Assembly: GCA_025928125.1 (NCBI GenBank)
Contig: JAICKD010000196.1
Span: 1-6,403, forward strand
Length of the DNA stretch: 6,403 nt
Direction: 5' to 3'
Source: Ktedonobacterales bacterium
GTDB lineage: Bacteria > Chloroflexota > Ktedonobacteria > Ktedonobacterales > JADMIN01
Made by a program: the position numbers and the translations under genes. The notes under the pieces were generated by a model. That model was not told the origin of the DNA. It saw nothing but the letters and a program-made list of their open reading frames with translations, and made no database searches. Below are positions 1 through 5,854 of this stretch, piece by piece; position 1 is the stretch's first letter; each line of letters begins with the position of its first letter.

Positions 1-218
1 ACAACCACCGCCAGCAGCTCGCGCGTCCAGCGGGGGAGCGCGCCCTCGCCCATCATTAGCGTCTGATACAGCGCGATAGAAGCGCGCAGCACGCGGGGGT
101 GCAGGCTCTGAATGCCCACAACGTTGAAAACCTTGCCCGCACGCTTGATCGCCGCGTCATACTCACGGCGCAACATCCCGTCCGATTCATCATAGGGGAC
201 GGTATGGATATGTGGCAT
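1..218 (-). CDS. AhpD/carboxymuconolactone decarboxylase-family protein (peroxidase-related), 3'-truncated by window edge
   Basis: Seventy-two N-terminal residues are visible, beginning MPHIHTVPYDESDG, and the frame stays open to the left edge. The stretch with YDAAIKRAGKVFNVVGIQS, then HPRVLRASIALYQTLM, then LPRWTRELLAVVV resembles the opening helices of small AhpD-like peroxidase-related proteins. In that family a downstream Cys-x-x-Cys with a nearby His forms the redox centre; it would lie past the edge, so catalytic competence cannot be judged. Members usually act in the cytoplasm as thiol-dependent peroxidases, or are uncharacterised. The start is supported by GGAAAGGAG on the minus strand, with AGGAG at 228-232 and a 9-nt spacer before the ATG. 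The gene is divergent from the receptor gene and has its own candidate promoter. The family assignment rests on remembered sequence pattern; a generic CMD-domain protein is the alternative. Confidence 0.75.
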   Translation of the reverse strand, partial: MPHIHTVPYDESDGMLRREYDAAIKRAGKVFNVVGIQSLHPRVLRASIALYQTLMMGEGALPRWTRELLAVV

Positions 219-260
219 ATGCGCACGCTCCTTTCCGGTGGGCCTGATCATGGACCACAC

Positions 261-288
261 TGTATACCCATTCTATCGCCCTGGCCAA
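261..288 (-). promoter_or_regulatory. Candidate sigma70-type promoter for the AhpD-like gene
   Basis: On the minus strand, TTGGCC (288-283) and TATACA (266-261) are separated by 16 nt; each matches four of six consensus bases. Transcription would begin near 255, giving a leader of about 37 nt that includes the AGGAG ribosome site at 228-232. The placement is sensible but the match is modest. Confidence 0.3.
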
Positions 289-306
289 GAGGACGCCGTA
301 CAGCGA

Positions 307-312
307 TATACT
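307..312 (+). promoter_or_regulatory. Candidate -10 element facing the receptor gene
   Basis: TATACT on the plus strand matches the -10 consensus at five of six bases. No good -35 is seen 16-18 nt upstream. It lies about 40 nt before the possible small ORF starting at 349 and about 225 nt before the receptor start, so it could serve both. Weak evidence only. Confidence 0.2.
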
Positions 313-348
313 ACGTGTGGAGTGCGCGCGCGCGGAGGATGATAGGCT

Positions 349-501
349 ATGGCAGACCATGACGCGACGGAATCGCAGGCGGAGGTACCCACCCCCCCCA
401 TCCAATTGCCGCGCGCATGGACGTATGGTAAGCTGGTTCAGCGCGGGATAACATGCAATAATCATCTGGATGGCTGGCGATACCGAAAAGAGCGCGCATA
501 G
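349..501 (+). CDS. Possible small protein of 50 residues, unknown function
   Basis: An ATG at 349 opens a 50-codon frame ending at TAG 499-501. It is preceded by GGAGG at 334-338 with a 10-nt spacer, a credible ribosome site. The product begins MADHDATESQAEVPTPPIQL, has an acidic N-terminal third and a basic C-terminal end (WRYRKERA), with three Trp, one Cys and no membrane segment. I recognise no family. It ends 34 nt before the receptor start I prefer, on the same strand, so it could be a leader or companion gene. It contains a run of eight C at 392-399, where a sequencing or replication slip would change the frame. It may equally be a chance frame in a leader; conservation in relatives would decide. 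Confidence 0.33.
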   Translation: MADHDATESQAEVPTPPIQLPRAWTYGKLVQRGITCNNHLDGWRYRKERA

Positions 502-524
502 AGCACCCGGCGCGGCGAAGAGCG

Positions 525-530
525 AGGAGG
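525..530 (+). promoter_or_regulatory. Shine-Dalgarno site deciding the receptor start
   Basis: AGGAGG, continuing into GG, lies 5 nt before the ATG at 536 and 8 nt before a second ATG at 539. The longest frame begins at an ATG at 470, just after an in-frame stop at 449-451, but I see no comparable ribosome site before that ATG. Translation therefore most likely begins at 536 or 539. Confidence 0.65.
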
Positions 531-535
531 GGACG

Positions 536-2995
536 ATGATGAATCGGGGAAGCCGACCGGCGTCCGCGTCAGATCTGGAACACCGAGCGCAGCAAATCAA
601 GGAGGTCGTGCGCGCCAGCGCCGCCTTACGCGCCGATATGCCACCGGAAGCGATCTGCGCGCTGGTCGCCCAGACGATTCACTCCACCCTGGGATTCCGG
701 GCAGCCGTTGTCAACCTCATCATACCGGGCAATCGCTTCTTTGCCATCGTCGCCACAGCCGGAATCTCCGACGCGGAACGGCAGCGGCTCCTCAACGACC
801 CGCCGCCAGTGGACCACATTCTCTCGCTGATGCGCCCGGACTTTCAGGTGAGCCGCACTCGCTCGTATTTCATTGGCCACGAGCATAAGTACCTGCTCGA
901 AGGCGCGGGCGGCATCACGCTGCTGACGCCATCCGCCGTCGCCCCGCCGCGCAGCCCCAATGCCTGGCATCCCGATGATGTCTTCTTTGTCCCGCTGATC
1001 AGCGTTCGCGAGAACCGCCTGCTCGGCATCATCTCGCTCGATTTGCCAGAGGACGGCAAGATCCCTTCGTTTGACACGGTGGAAGTCATCGAGTTGCTCG
1101 CCAACCAGGCGGCGACCGCACTCGACACCGCTAGACTCTTCCAGGAGCGCGATCACGAGCGCCAGGCGCTCCAGCAGGGTCTGGAGGAACTGCTCACCCA
1201 TCTGGATCGCATGCGCCAGCGCGACCTCAGCTCACGCGCGCACCTGCGCACCTCCGCGCTAACCCATGTCGCGGGGGCGCTCAACGATGTCTCCGAGACG
1301 CTGGGCAACGTGCTGGCGGACGTGCGAGAAGCGGGCATGGTGGTCCAGCAGCAGGCCAGCGAGATGCGCAACGCGGCGCTCCAACTGGTGAGCGGCGCCC
1401 AGCAGCAGGCCGAGCAGATACAGACCGCCTCACAGACCATCCAGCGCACCTCAGAGCAGATGCGCCAGATCGTCACGAAGGCGGCGGCCTCCCGCGCCAT
1501 CGCTGAGGAGGCCAACAGCATCTCGAACGACGGACGCGAAGCGGCAGAGCGCGCGGGCGAGGGCATGAGCGCGGTGCGCGAGATTACGCTGCAAGCCGCC
1601 CGGCGCATCAAGCGCCTGGGGGAGAGTAGCCAGGAAATCAGCAATGTCATCCAGCTCGTCTCAGAGTTCGCCAGCCAGACCCACCTGCTGGCGCTCAACG
1701 CGGCCATCGAGGCGGCCAACGCGGGCGAGCACGGCAGCGGATTCGCCATCGTCGCGCGCGAGATTCGCAATCTCGCCCAGAATAGCAACGACGCCACCAA
1801 GCAGATCCATGCGCGCATCAAGGGCATCCAGAACGAGACGAATCAGGTTGCCGTCACGGTGGAATACGCGACACAACAGGTCGTGCAGCTCTCTGATCTG
1901 GTCACACGTAGCGGTACCGCGCTCCATGCCATCGATACCGTCATCCAGGAAATTATCGGCGAGATCGCGGTGGTACACCGCACCGCCGAGGAACAGGCAA
2001 AGGCCACGACTGCCGTCTCAGGCACGATGAACGCCATCGCGGGCATCACTGGCGCCACCTGGGAAGGCGCCGAGTATATGCGCGCCTCGATGGACCAGCT
2101 GGCCGAACTGGCGGCCATTCTCCAGGCCAAGATTGAGATGTTCCGGCTGAACGAGCGCCTGCATGGCGGTCCCGCCAGTTCATCGACCAGTCTCCCGCTC
2201 TACTCGTCGGGCGTATCGTCGGGGCTGACTCCCGGCAGAACCACCTCGACGCCCGCGTCCTCGTTCCCCGCCGTGCCATTTCCAGCAACGTCGTCCCCAG
2301 GAACTACTCCTCCAGCGATGTCGTACCCCGCCAATCCGTTCGCTGGCGCGCCCCCCGCGGACCCATTCGCCACATCCACATCGGCGCCTGCCGCGAATGG
2401 CACGGCAGACGGCGACATGTCGCTGGAGGCGACCGTGCCGATGCCCGCGATTCAGCCGTCGCCCATCTTCCCGACTGGCAGCGGCCCGCTCACGCCGATG
2501 CGCATTTTCCCGCTCGATGACGACGCGAGTGGTAGCGCTCCGCCACCACCACCATCCAACGCGCAGCCAGCGGGGGAGCCAGAAGCGCAAGATGTACCAG
2601 ACACACGGGACATGCAAGAGGAGACGCCAGCGGAGACACCAAACGAGGCGGTCACAACATCAACAGCAGACCAGGCCTCGCCCGATCAGCCGGTAGAGGC
2701 AGCGCAGCGTGAGACGCCAGAGATGTCAGGGGTGACGCGGATGGAGCAAGTGGAACAACCCGCCCCAGAATCGACGGATGAGGCGGCGCCAGAGCCGACG
2801 TCAGAGACGACTCCGCTACGCGCTATGGAGACGAAGCCGCTGCCCGCGCTCGAATCTACCGGGCAGGCTGAGACCAACGCCACGCCCGACGCCACGCCCG
2901 ATGACGCGGCCAATGCCGCGTCCGAGCCAATGGCAGAGCCAGATAGCTCGTCAGACGACGTTCCCGCCGAGGACCATAGCGCCGATCCCGCGTAA
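536..2995 (+). CDS. Soluble GAF-domain methyl-accepting chemotaxis-like receptor with long acidic disordered tail
   Basis: The predicted protein has 819 residues from the ATG at 536 (a start at 470 would add 22). Residues about 38-200 look like a GAF sensor domain, including the end LLGIISLDLPEDG and the following LLANQAATALDTARLFQERD helix. A coiled-coil linker (about 196-237) leads to a long helical methyl-accepting signalling hairpin (about 240-538). Its tip is recognisable at 384-400 (LLALNAAIEAANAGEHG) with GFAIVAREIRNLA after it. No transmembrane segment, signal peptide or HAMP domain is evident, so it should be cytoplasmic. The family normally controls a CheA kinase through CheW; neither is in this window. 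Residues from about 546 to the end are Pro/Ser/Thr/Ala-rich, and the last 140 contain 35 acidic and 5 basic residues and no aromatic ones. The Arg usually found in the tip (EAAR) is Asn395. No terminal CheR/CheB docking pentapeptide is seen. The ligand is unknown; domain calls are confident. Confidence 0.9.
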   Translation: MMNRGSRPASASDLEHRAQQIKEVVRASAALRADMPPEAICALVAQTIHSTLGFRAAVVNLIIPGNRFFAIVATAGISDAERQRLLNDPPPVDHILSLMRPDFQVSRTRSYFIGHEHKYLLEGAGGITLLTPSAVAPPRSPNAWHPDDVFFVPLISVRENRLLGIISLDLPEDGKIPSFDTVEVIELLANQAATALDTARLFQERDHERQALQQGLEELLTHLDRMRQRDLSSRAHLRTSALTHVAGALNDVSETLGNVLADVREAGMVVQQQASEMRNAALQLVSGAQQQAEQIQTASQTIQRTSEQMRQIVTKAAASRAIAEEANSISNDGREAAERAGEGMSAVREITLQAARRIKRLGESSQEISNVIQLVSEFASQTHLLALNAAIEAANAGEHGSGFAIVAREIRNLAQNSNDATKQIHARIKGIQNETNQVAVTVEYATQQVVQLSDLVTRSGTALHAIDTVIQEIIGEIAVVHRTAEEQAKATTAVSGTMNAIAGITGATWEGAEYMRASMDQLAELAAILQAKIEMFRLNERLHGGPASSSTSLPLYSSGVSSGLTPGRTTSTPASSFPAVPFPATSSPGTTPPAMSYPANPFAGAPPADPFATSTSAPAANGTADGDMSLEATVPMPAIQPSPIFPTGSGPLTPMRIFPLDDDASGSAPPPPPSNAQPAGEPEAQDVPDTRDMQEETPAETPNEAVTTSTADQASPDQPVEAAQRETPEMSGVTRMEQVEQPAPESTDEAAPEPTSETTPLRAMETKPLPALESTGQAETNATPDATPDDAANAASEPMAEPDSSSDDVPAEDHSADPA
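2879..2902 (+). repeat. Short tandem repeat, 12 bp twice, inside the receptor tail
   Basis: GCCACGCCCGAC is followed directly by GCCACGCCCGAT, encoding Ala-Thr-Pro-Asp twice. It is in frame and lies in the low-complexity tail, consistent with tail growth by slippage or duplication. Confidence 0.6.
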
Positions 2996-3039
2996 CGAGC
3001 GACACGATGCGCGCGAGCGGACAAGCGGATGCTGGCGCC

Positions 3040-3070
3040 AAAAAACGGGATGCCAAACAGTGGCATCCCG
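3040..3070 (-). terminator. Intrinsic terminator of the XRE regulator gene
   Basis: CGGGATGCCA (3046-3055) and TGGCATCCCG (3061-3070) form a perfect 10-bp stem with a 5-nt loop. Read on the minus strand, the stem is followed at once by six T residues (3045-3040), the classic rho-independent form. It lies about 60 nt past the stop of the regulator. On the plus strand no T run follows (GGTAGTGACAC), so it is a poor terminator for the convergent receptor gene, though the A6 run before the stem may give partial function. Confidence 0.85.
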
Positions 3071-3130
3071 GGTAGTGACACTCCGAAAAGGTACGGTTGT
3101 CCGAGCGGAGGCCGCGCCGCGCCAGCGGAA

Positions 3131-3388
3131 TCAGCCCGTTGGCAGCAGATGCTCCCGCTTGCTGGCGTTGCGCAGGTGTTCCGCCCCCAGGCCAGACAAG
3201 TTGCCGACCAGGTCCGCTACACTGGCCTCCAGGATAGCGGCGAGACGATGAACCGCGTAGGGCTGTGGATCCTCTTTGCCTTGCTCAAAGCGAGCAATAG
3301 TCTCCCGGCGCAAACCGGTCAACTCGGCCAACTGACCGAGGCTGAGGCCATTCCTTTGCCGTACCTGCCGCAAACCACGTAACTTCAT
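3131..3388 (-). CDS. Small XRE-family helix-turn-helix transcriptional regulator
   Basis: This 85-residue protein is almost entirely a Cro/C1-type helix-turn-helix domain at about 6-62. GLSLGQLAELTGLRRETIARFEQGK gives helices 2 and 3, followed by the characteristic P-x-x-x-x-V-x-R-L-A-x-x-L segment (PYAVHRLAAILEAS). A short tail (SGLGAEHLRNASKREHLLPTG) follows, with no sensor domain. Such proteins usually bind DNA as dimers and often repress their own promoter. The ATG at 3388 is chosen because TGAGGAGG (CCTCCT at 3393-3398 on the plus strand) stands 4 nt upstream. The gene follows the transporter operon on the same strand after a 239-bp gap, with its own candidate promoter, direct repeats and terminator, so it looks monocistronic. 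No toxin partner is adjacent, so an antitoxin role is not supported. The target genes are unknown. Confidence 0.88.
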   Translation of the reverse strand: MKLRGLRQVRQRNGLSLGQLAELTGLRRETIARFEQGKEDPQPYAVHRLAAILEASVADLVGNLSGLGAEHLRNASKREHLLPTG

Positions 3389-3446
3389 ACGTCCTCCTCA
3401 TCGAGGTGTACAGCCAAACAAGCCACGCTGCTTGCCTGGCATGCAC

Positions 3447-3479
3447 GGGCGACCGACCACCATCTGTGGACGACCGACC
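3447..3479 (-). repeat. Direct repeats spaced 21 bp, candidate operator for the XRE regulator
   Basis: GGGCGACCGACC (3447-3458) and GGACGACCGACC (3468-3479) match at 11 of 12 bases, including a 9-bp identical core CGACCGACC. They begin 21 bp apart, about two helical turns, so both would face the same side of DNA. They fall just downstream of the predicted transcription start of the regulator, where a bound protein would block initiation or early elongation. The repeat is seen directly; its role as operator is inference. Confidence 0.5.
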
Positions 3480-3487
3480 CTATGTGC

Positions 3488-3516
3488 ATTCTAGCATCTC
3501 AACCATAGGACGTCCA
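3488..3516 (-). promoter_or_regulatory. Candidate sigma70-type promoter of the XRE regulator gene
   Basis: On the minus strand TGGACG (3516-3511, four of six bases) and TAGAAT (3493-3488, five of six) are separated by 17 nt, the preferred spacing. Transcription would begin near 3480, giving a leader of about 90 nt. The -35 overlaps an 8-bp palindrome GGACGTCC (3508-3515). The leader also has a small hairpin CAAGC/GCTTG at 3419-3434. Confidence 0.45.
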
Positions 3517-3538
3517 GCTAATTCTCACGAGTACAATA

Positions 3539-3567
3539 CCCCCACTCCGCAGTACGCAGAATGGGGG
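3539..3567 (-). repeat. Inverted repeat in the gap between oppF and the XRE gene
   Basis: CCCCCACTC (3539-3547) and GAATGGGGG (3559-3567) can pair around an 11-nt loop. On the minus-strand RNA the one imperfect pair becomes G-U, giving a full 9-bp stem. No T run follows in that direction (TATTGTACTC). It could help end or stabilise the transporter mRNA, or bind a protein just upstream of the regulator promoter. Confidence 0.45.
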
Positions 3568-3584
3568 AACGAAGTACCTAGTTA

Positions 3585-3610
3585 CTGGCGCGCGAGCTTT
3601 AGAGCGCCAG
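3585..3610 (-). terminator. Hairpin just downstream of oppF, possible end of the transporter transcript
   Basis: CTGGCGC (3585-3591) and GCGCCAG (3604-3610) form a perfect 7-bp GC-rich stem with a 12-nt loop, beginning 17 nt after the oppF stop. No T tract follows on the minus strand, so it is not a standard intrinsic terminator; a 3'-end stabilising hairpin is equally possible. Confidence 0.35.
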
Positions 3611-3627
3611 CCCAACTCGATAGGCTG

Positions 3628-4656
3628 TTATTGTCCCTCTGGCCCCGGGAAGTGGCACGCCGCCAGATGGTTGGGGCGTTTGGCCTCCAGCGGCGGCGCG
3701 ACCTCGCGGCAAATCGCCTGAGCGCGCCAGCAGCGGGGATTAAACGGGCAACCCGCTGGTGGGTTCACCGGGCTGGGAACGTCGCCGACCAGAATGATGC
3801 GCTTGCGCTGGCGCTCCAGATCAGGGTCCGTGAGCGGGCTGGCCGAGAGCAGCGCGATGGTATACGGATGCTGCGGGTTGCTGTAGACTTCTTCAGCGTT
3901 GCCAAGCTCGACGATATGCCCCAGATACATCACCGCGACTCGATTGCTGATATGCTTGATAGCCGCCAGATTGTGCGCGATGAACAGGTACGTCAGATTG
4001 AACTGGTTCTGCAGATCGAGCAGCAGATTCAGCACCTGCGCCTGAATCGAGACATCGAGCGCGGAGATCGGCTCGTCAGCCACGATGAACTGCGGATTCA
4101 ACGCGAGCGCGCGCGCGATGCCGATACGCTGGCGCTGGCCGCCGCTGAATTCGTGCGGATAGCGGTTCACATAGTTGGGGTTGAGTCCCACCACCTGAAG
4201 CAGCTCTTTGACGCGATCCAACCGCTCCTGCCGGGTGCCACGGTTGAAGTTATCGAGCGGCTCGGCGACAACCCGCCCCACGGTGTATCGTGGGTCGAGC
4301 GAGCTGAAGGGATCCTGGAAGATCATCTGCATATTGGCGCGCTTGTGGCGGATCTGGCTGGTGCTGAGATGGCTGATCTCTTCGCCCTTGAAGTAGACCT
4401 CGCCCGCCGTCGGCTTGATCAATTGCAGCACCGCGCGCCCCAGCGTGGACTTGCCACAGCCGCTCTCGCCCACCAGGCCCAGCACCTCACCCTGCTTCAC
4501 TTGCAGGTCTACGCCGTCCACGGCCTTGACTGCGGCAACCGCGCGTCCGAGCAGGCCACCCTTGATCGGGAAATGCACCTTCAAGTTACGAATATCGACC
4601 AGCGTGTCCCCGGTTGGTTGCGCCGGAACGCCGGATTGTGTCGATTCTGCCGCCAT
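3628..4656 (-). CDS. oppF: Peptide/nickel-type ABC transporter ATP-binding protein, OppF/DppF family
   Basis: This 342-residue protein is one of two ATPases that power uptake of oligopeptides, dipeptides or similar solutes. All ABC elements are visible: Walker A GESGCGKS (63-70), Q-loop Gln114 in FQDP, signature FSGGQRQR (170-177), Walker B IVADEP (191-196) and switch His228. KAVDGVDLQVKQGE and DEPISALDVSIQAQ are typical of OppF. The C-terminal oligopeptide-transporter extension carries Cys303, 309, 316 and 334 in the pattern C-x5-C-x6-C-x17-C. The residue after the switch His is Asn rather than the common Asp. The N-terminus has about 17 extra residues before the domain. The ATG at 4656 follows a GGGAGAG ribosome site and an in-frame TAA upstream. 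It lies 72 bp after oppD on the same strand and is the last gene of the operon. Substrate cannot be told from the ATPase. Confidence 0.95.
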   Translation of the reverse strand: MAAESTQSGVPAQPTGDTLVDIRNLKVHFPIKGGLLGRAVAAVKAVDGVDLQVKQGEVLGLVGESGCGKSTLGRAVLQLIKPTAGEVYFKGEEISHLSTSQIRHKRANMQMIFQDPFSSLDPRYTVGRVVAEPLDNFNRGTRQERLDRVKELLQVVGLNPNYVNRYPHEFSGGQRQRIGIARALALNPQFIVADEPISALDVSIQAQVLNLLLDLQNQFNLTYLFIAHNLAAIKHISNRVAVMYLGHIVELGNAEEVYSNPQHPYTIALLSASPLTDPDLERQRKRIILVGDVPSPVNPPAGCPFNPRCWRAQAICREVAPPLEAKRPNHLAACHFPGPEGQ

Positions 4657-4728
4657 GAACTCTCTCCCTCGTTACCCGCATTGCCGCCGCAACACTGGCG
4701 TCGGATCCAGTATAGATTATTCCGTAGC

Positions 4729-5697
4729 TCAATATGGGTAGAAACACGCCGCCCGCTGATTCGGGCCGACGTTTTCCAACAGAGGAAGCTCCTGGCGGCA
4801 CCGTGGCTGCGCCTTACGACAGCGCGGCGCGAATGGGCATCCCGGCGGAAGGTTGACCAGATTCGGTGGCTGACCGCCAATCGCGGCGAGGCGCTCCCCA
4901 CGCTGTTGCTCCGGTCGGGGTACGGCTGCCAGTAGCGCCTGGGTGTAGGGATGCGCCGGGGTCTTAAAGATGGCGGCCGTCGGAGCGGTCTCCACCACGC
5001 GCCCGGCATACATCACGCAGACGCGATCACAGGTCCCGGCCACAACGCCCAGATCATGGGTGATGAGCAGCGTCGCCGTGCGGAACTCTGTCGCCAGGCC
5101 CTTCATCAGGTCCAGCACCTGCGCCTGAATCGTCACATCGAGAGCGGTGGTCGGCTCGTCGGCGATCAAGATTTGGGGGTTACAGGAGAGCGCGATGGCG
5201 ATCATCACGCGCTGTCGCATGCCGCCGCTGAACTGGTGCGGATAATCCTTTAGCCGCCTGCGCGCCTCAGGAATACGCACGCGATCGAGCATCTCGGCGG
5301 CCCGATTCATCGCGGCGGTGTCATCCATCTTCAGGTGCGCCTTGACAGCCTCGGCAATTTGGAAGCCAATCGGCAGCACTGGGTTGAGCGAGGTCATGGG
5401 ATCCTGGAAGATCATCGCAATCTGGCCGCCGCGCAGCTTATAGAGATCTTCCTGGTCCATGTCCAGAATGTCATCGCCCTTGTAGAGGATCTCGCCGCCG
5501 ACGACTTTCCCTGGTGGGCTAATCAGCCGCATAATCGAGAGCGAGGTAACACTCTTCCCACAGCCGCTCTCACCCACCAACCCGAGCGTCTCGCTCTCAT
5601 TGAGGGTAAAGGACACATCTTCTACCGCTTTGGCAACCCCGCTACGGGTGTAAAAGTGTGTCTGGAGGTTCTTTACTTCCAGCAACGTTTCGGCCAT
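4729..5697 (-). CDS. oppD: Peptide/nickel-type ABC transporter ATP-binding protein, OppD/DppD family
   Basis: This 322-residue cytoplasmic ATPase should pair with the OppF-like subunit. Visible elements are Walker A GESGCGKS (42-49), Q-loop Gln98 in FQDPMTSLNP, signature FSGGMRQR (156-163), Walker B ILIADEP (176-182), D-loop TALDVTIQAQ and switch His214 in ITHD. FSGGMRQRVMIAIAL and the DLGVVAGTCDRVCVMYAG segment mark the OppD/DppD branch. The C-terminal extension has PPGCPFAPRC with Cys287, 293, 300 and 318, spaced exactly as in the neighbouring OppF-like protein; such a cluster binds [4Fe-4S] in some characterised homologues. Length is normal for the family. The ATG at 5697 has GAGG a few bases upstream (CGAGGTATAC). 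A structured 157-bp gap separates it from the permease gene, so it may be co-transcribed or have its own control. Confidence 0.95.
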   Translation of the reverse strand: MAETLLEVKNLQTHFYTRSGVAKAVEDVSFTLNESETLGLVGESGCGKSVTSLSIMRLISPPGKVVGGEILYKGDDILDMDQEDLYKLRGGQIAMIFQDPMTSLNPVLPIGFQIAEAVKAHLKMDDTAAMNRAAEMLDRVRIPEARRRLKDYPHQFSGGMRQRVMIAIALSCNPQILIADEPTTALDVTIQAQVLDLMKGLATEFRTATLLITHDLGVVAGTCDRVCVMYAGRVVETAPTAAIFKTPAHPYTQALLAAVPRPEQQRGERLAAIGGQPPNLVNLPPGCPFAPRCRKAQPRCRQELPLLENVGPNQRAACFYPY

Positions 5698-5718
5698 GTA
5701 TACCTCGAATCGATCAAA

Positions 5719-5744
5719 ATCTCATCACGAACGCGCGACGAGAT
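5719..5744 (-). repeat. Inverted repeat shortly before the oppD start
   Basis: ATCTCATC (5719-5726) and GACGAGAT (5737-5744) pair around a 10-nt loop; on the minus-strand RNA the mismatch becomes a G-U pair. A TTTT follows (GAGATTTTGATCG), about 15 nt before the ribosome site of oppD. It is a weak, AT-containing hairpin that could act as an attenuator or fold the leader. Confidence 0.25.
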
Positions 5745-5754
5745 CATTACCTCT

Positions 5755-5766
5755 CAGCATATGCTG
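5755..5766. repeat. Perfect 12-bp palindrome in the permease-oppD spacer
   Basis: CAGCATATGCTG is fully self-complementary. Flanking CTCT (5751-5754) and AGAG (5768-5771) extend the symmetry with a single extra T. This is the shape of a dimeric regulator site, though no known operator is recognised. Confidence 0.45.
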
Positions 5767-5790
5767 TAGAGACGCCTGATGCAAATCACC

Positions 5791-5843
5791 TGGCGCGATG
5801 CCATTGCGGGTCACCGCGCCACGCCACATATCATGCCGCAATG
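5791..5843 (-). repeat. Two overlapping inverted repeats in the permease-oppD spacer
   Basis: TGGCGCG (5791-5797) pairs perfectly with CGCGCCA (5815-5821), and CATTGCGG (5802-5809) pairs perfectly with CCGCAATG (5836-5843). Each repeat has one arm inside the loop of the other, so in RNA they would form a pseudoknot or two alternative folds. They begin about 12 nt after the permease stop. Confidence 0.45.
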
Positions 5844-5854
5844 AATCGAGTCCA

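Noticed and set aside
392..399. C8 run as a phase-variation or frameshift joining the small ORF to the receptor
   Set aside because: A one-base shift would place the small ORF in the receptor frame, but that frame has a stop at 449-451, so no fusion results.
470..535. Upstream ATG at 470 as the receptor start
   Set aside because: I see no convincing ribosome site before it, while AGGAGG stands at the right distance from ATGs at 536 and 539; the extra 22 residues add no domain.
626..1201. 191-residue open frame on the minus strand
   Set aside because: It is antisense to the GAF-coding part of the receptor, lacks a recognisable domain and is a shadow of that gene.
3131..3388. XRE protein as an antitoxin
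   Set aside because: No toxin-like reading frame adjoins it; the gene has its own promoter-like region and terminator and stands alone.
3406..4935. Long 509-residue open frame on the plus strand
   Set aside because: It lies opposite oppF and the end of oppD, which have complete ABC motifs. The frame shows no recognisable domain and arises from high-GC codon bias on the other strand.
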